From an uncultured Chlorobiaceae bacterium (GTDB lineage Bacteria > Bacteroidota > Chlorobiia > Chlorobiales > Chlorobiaceae): a DNA stretch of 64,000 nt. Of the stretch, positions 62,115 through 64,000 are shown piece by piece. The notes beneath the pieces were generated by a model. It had not been told where the DNA came from and did no database searches. It was given only the letters and a program-made list of their open reading frames with translations. The DNA lies in NCBI GenBank assembly GCA_903882665.1, contig CAIRXW010000008.1, positions 1-64,000 on the forward strand, read 5' to 3'. The translations under genes were made by a program, and so were the position numbers. Positions within the stretch are counted from its first letter, which is position 1. Every line of letters starts with the position of its first letter.

Positions 62115-62827
62115 GCCTTCCCGGATAGGTTTTTTGCCAAGATGCCTTGATACTTAAATGCCAAAAAATTTAACTTAACAAAAATATCCCATATTCATGA
62201 GCACACAACAACAGAAGAGGTGGTTTCATCTCTTTTACGTTGTTTTGGAACGGCATGCAGTGCTGGTTACCGGGCGTTAACGGGGGCTTGTGTATTGCTG
62301 TTTCCGGAATCGCCGCTGCTGTTCAGGCGTGATATGGCGCAGGACGGAGTAGCTTTTGTTCTCGTGTCACAAAGGTTACCCTTGTTCATTTCAGCTCTCA
62401 AAACAAAAAAAACGAATCCTGCTCAACATGATGTATGGCGGCAGACTATGAATGGTACTGTGCCGGTAAACGGAAAATACTGATGTAAAATGGCGTTTAT
62501 TGATTATCATAAAAGCTGAAGGGAAAAAGAGCGGGTGGTGTTCATTTCCTATAGAGTGGTTGAGGTGCTCAGGGAGTAGTCCAAAAATTACAGATCCACA
62601 AAAATGCTAACCTGTGATGTTTGATTATTGACAAATTCTTATGCAACACATTTATTAGAAGCTGGAGAATATTTGTTAATACGCAAACAAAGCTTTTTAC
62701 ATTACAAAAAATTTGAAAAGGTGGCTTAGCTCTATAATTTAAAAAGTTGTAGAGTAAGTTGTATGGTTTTTTTTGTACACATAAATAAGTTTTCTGCAAG
62801 TCTAACAGATATTGCGTCAACTCGTAA
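62115..62827. other. Intergenic region before the SIR2 gene
   Basis: The 713 bases contain no convincing gene. A plus-strand frame at 62220-62483 and a minus-strand one at 62569-62820 are open but have poor residue patterns. GC falls sharply after about 62,560, marking the start of the acquired right-hand segment. No tRNA, repeat or attachment site was recognised. Confidence 0.5.
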
Positions 62828-64000
62828 ATGACTTTTATGATAAATGATTTTTCCTTTAAGTCAATTCTAAAAAAAATTAAAGGTTCAAATGAGATTGTCT
62901 TTTGGTCTGGGGCCGGAATTTCCAGTAATTCAGGCGTTCCTTTTGTAAGCTATATTATAAAAAGTGTAATAAAATCTCTTTCTGATGATGATTATATAGC
63001 AGCAGCTTATTATGAAAAATATGAAAAAAGCAACTTGCCTTTTGAAGTATTTATGCAGGTAATAATCCAATTATCAAATGATGACCAAGTCTTGGAAGTT
63101 TTTGAAAGAGGGAACCCTAATAATAATCATAAGTTAATTTCATTACTCTGCAAAAATGGTTTGGTTAAAGAAATTTTTACAACTAATTTTGATACTCTTT
63201 TTGAGAGGTCTTTTGAAGAAATTGGATTAAATGAAAATAATGAATTTTTTGTTTTTAATAATGAAGTCTCATTTAAAAAAGGCTTACATAAATTAAACTC
63301 AAAAAATAGTAAAATAAATTTATTTAAAATACATGGAAGTATTAATGATAAAAAAACGATACGCACTTCAATAGATGCAATTGCGAACAAAAAATGGATG
63401 AATGAAAGATCAAAAATAATTAAACGAGCTTTTTGCGGCGATACTCAAAAGGTGTTAATAGTATTGGGATATAGTTTTTCTGATGTTTTTGATATAAATC
63501 CGGTAATTGAATCCATAAAAAATAATACTAGTCAAACAATTTATATCGTTTCTCACAAGAGTGGCTTAATAGAACCTGAAATAGAAGATCTGACTAATCA
63601 TTCTGTTTTTAGATATTTTTCAAAATCTGAAGGAAGTATAATTTCTGTTGATACAAATTTTTTTATTAATAAAGTTGCTGATACTTTTGGTATAAAGTTA
63701 TCTGATCAAAAAAAACAAAGTATAGTTTGGGAAAATAAAATAAAGAAATGGGCAAATCGCTTGCTACCATCACAAAAAGAATATTTGCAAGCTCAACTTT
63801 TCGTTCTCATTCATGAAGTTGATAATGCTTTGGAATGGAATGGGAGGGCATTAAGTGTGGCGCAAAAGTTAAATTATTCAAAAAACGAAATAGAGATATT
63901 GCTTCAGAAAGTAAGTATGCTTCATCAAAAAGGAGGAAACCAAAATATTGAGTTTGCAAAAATTATAATTAAAAAAGCCTTGCGAAAAAGCATTGATTTG
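62828..64000 (+). CDS. SIR2-domain protein, candidate anti-phage NADase (runs off the window)
   Basis: An open frame from ATG 62828 (or 62837) reaches the window edge, 391 codons so far. The first 240 residues are a SIR2-like NAD-binding fold: F-W-S-G-A-G-I-S-S-N-S-G-V-P near residue 25 (G-A-G-I-S), T-T-N-F-D at 118-122 with the catalytic-type Asn, F-K-I-H-G-S with H169, and V-L-G-Y-S-F-S-D near 214. The rest is helical, as in SIR2 proteins that carry a TPR or sensor tail. The sirtuin zinc Cys residues are not seen, so NAD hydrolysis is likelier than deacetylation. Proteins of this design kill phage-infected cells by NAD depletion. Codon use is very AT-rich compared with the core genome. Confidence 0.75.
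   Translation, partial: MTFMINDFSFKSILKKIKGSNEIVFWSGAGISSNSGVPFVSYIIKSVIKSLSDDDYIAAAYYEKYEKSNLPFEVFMQVIIQLSNDDQVLEVFERGNPNNNHKLISLLCKNGLVKEIFTTNFDTLFERSFEEIGLNENNEFFVFNNEVSFKKGLHKLNSKNSKINLFKIHGSINDKKTIRTSIDAIANKKWMNERSKIIKRAFCGDTQKVLIVLGYSFSDVFDINPVIESIKNNTSQTIYIVSHKSGLIEPEIEDLTNHSVFRYFSKSEGSIISVDTNFFINKVADTFGIKLSDQKKQSIVWENKIKKWANRLLPSQKEYLQAQLFVLIHEVDNALEWNGRALSVAQKLNYSKNEIEILLQKVSMLHQKGGNQNIEFAKIIIKKALRKSIDL

Noticed and set aside
62220-62483. 87-codon plus-strand frame in the intergenic region before the SIR2 gene
   Set aside because: No ribosome site, no family pattern and low-complexity end; probably chance.
62569-62820. 83-codon minus-strand frame immediately upstream of the SIR2 gene
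   Set aside because: AT-rich region where open frames arise easily; Phe/Leu/Asn-rich translation without motif or good start.
1-64000. CRISPR arrays, rRNA or tRNA genes
   Set aside because: No regularly spaced repeats and no recognisable rRNA or tRNA sequence were seen on either strand.

Overview
The window reads as chromosomal DNA of a green sulfur bacterium (Chlorobiaceae, Chlorobium/Pelodictyon type). The evidence is a bacteriochlorophyll-synthase-type UbiA prenyltransferase (best match BchK), a glycosyltransferase matching chlorobactene glucosyltransferase CruC a few genes away, and typical Chlorobi versions of the housekeeping genes. From memory, bchK and cruC lie similarly close in Chlorobaculum tepidum; no database search was possible here.

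Layout. (1) 1-8.1 kb is an AT-rich accessory region. It holds unrelated single genes in one orientation (membrane-PIG-L fusion, surface-adhesin-E-like protein, small membrane proteins, DUF4238, DUF302, TPR-like protein). Two sites look like integron attC recombination sites, so part of it is probably an integron cassette array whose integrase is not in view. It ends in toxin-antitoxin pairs (one with a frameshifted YafQ-like toxin) and decayed gene fragments. (2) 8.1-20.5 kb is core: Bcp peroxiredoxin, nifS-nifU-miaB, then bchK, a prenol-kinase-like protein, an LpxH-like phosphoesterase, hisG, cruC, a seven-repeat WD40 protein, a cold-shock protein, a Cys-rich unknown and a DUF4438 protein. 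(3) 21.1-27.6 kb is a type I secretion operon: a 69-residue DUF6447-like protein, two PrtD-type ABC half-transporters, an HlyD adaptor and a TolC-like outer-membrane protein, with no large RTX substrate. (4) 27.7-41.9 kb is an envelope glycan (LPS core) cluster: an MsbA-like flippase, many GT2/GT9/GT4 glycosyltransferases, and an AT-rich MBOAT/SGNH O-acylation module that appears to have been inserted and is bracketed by two copies of the same gene start. (5) 42.1-56.4 kb is core on the plus strand: CPBP protease, cdsA, PTS-EIIA-like protein, hisS, thioredoxin-fold protein, then rimP-nusA-infB-rbfA-truB-ribF-rpsO, yicC-gmk-rpoZ and a VOC protein. (6) 56.4-62.1 kb is a minus-strand block: GlmU N-terminal-type uridylyltransferase, panD, lptC, ompH/skp, dprA, polyprenyl synthase and type 2 IPP isomerase. 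(7) From 62.8 kb to the edge an AT-rich SIR2-domain gene starts and runs off the window; it is a candidate anti-phage NADase and may be the first gene of a defence island.

How the parts fit: bchK, the prenol kinase, cruC, the IPP isomerase and the polyprenyl synthase all belong to isoprenoid/pigment metabolism for the chlorosome. MsbA, LptC, Skp, the LpxH-like protein, the glycosyltransferases and the MBOAT module serve outer-membrane biogenesis. The most novel-looking parts are the cassette array, the substrate-less double-ABC type I system, the repeat-bracketed acylation module and the SIR2 gene at the right edge.
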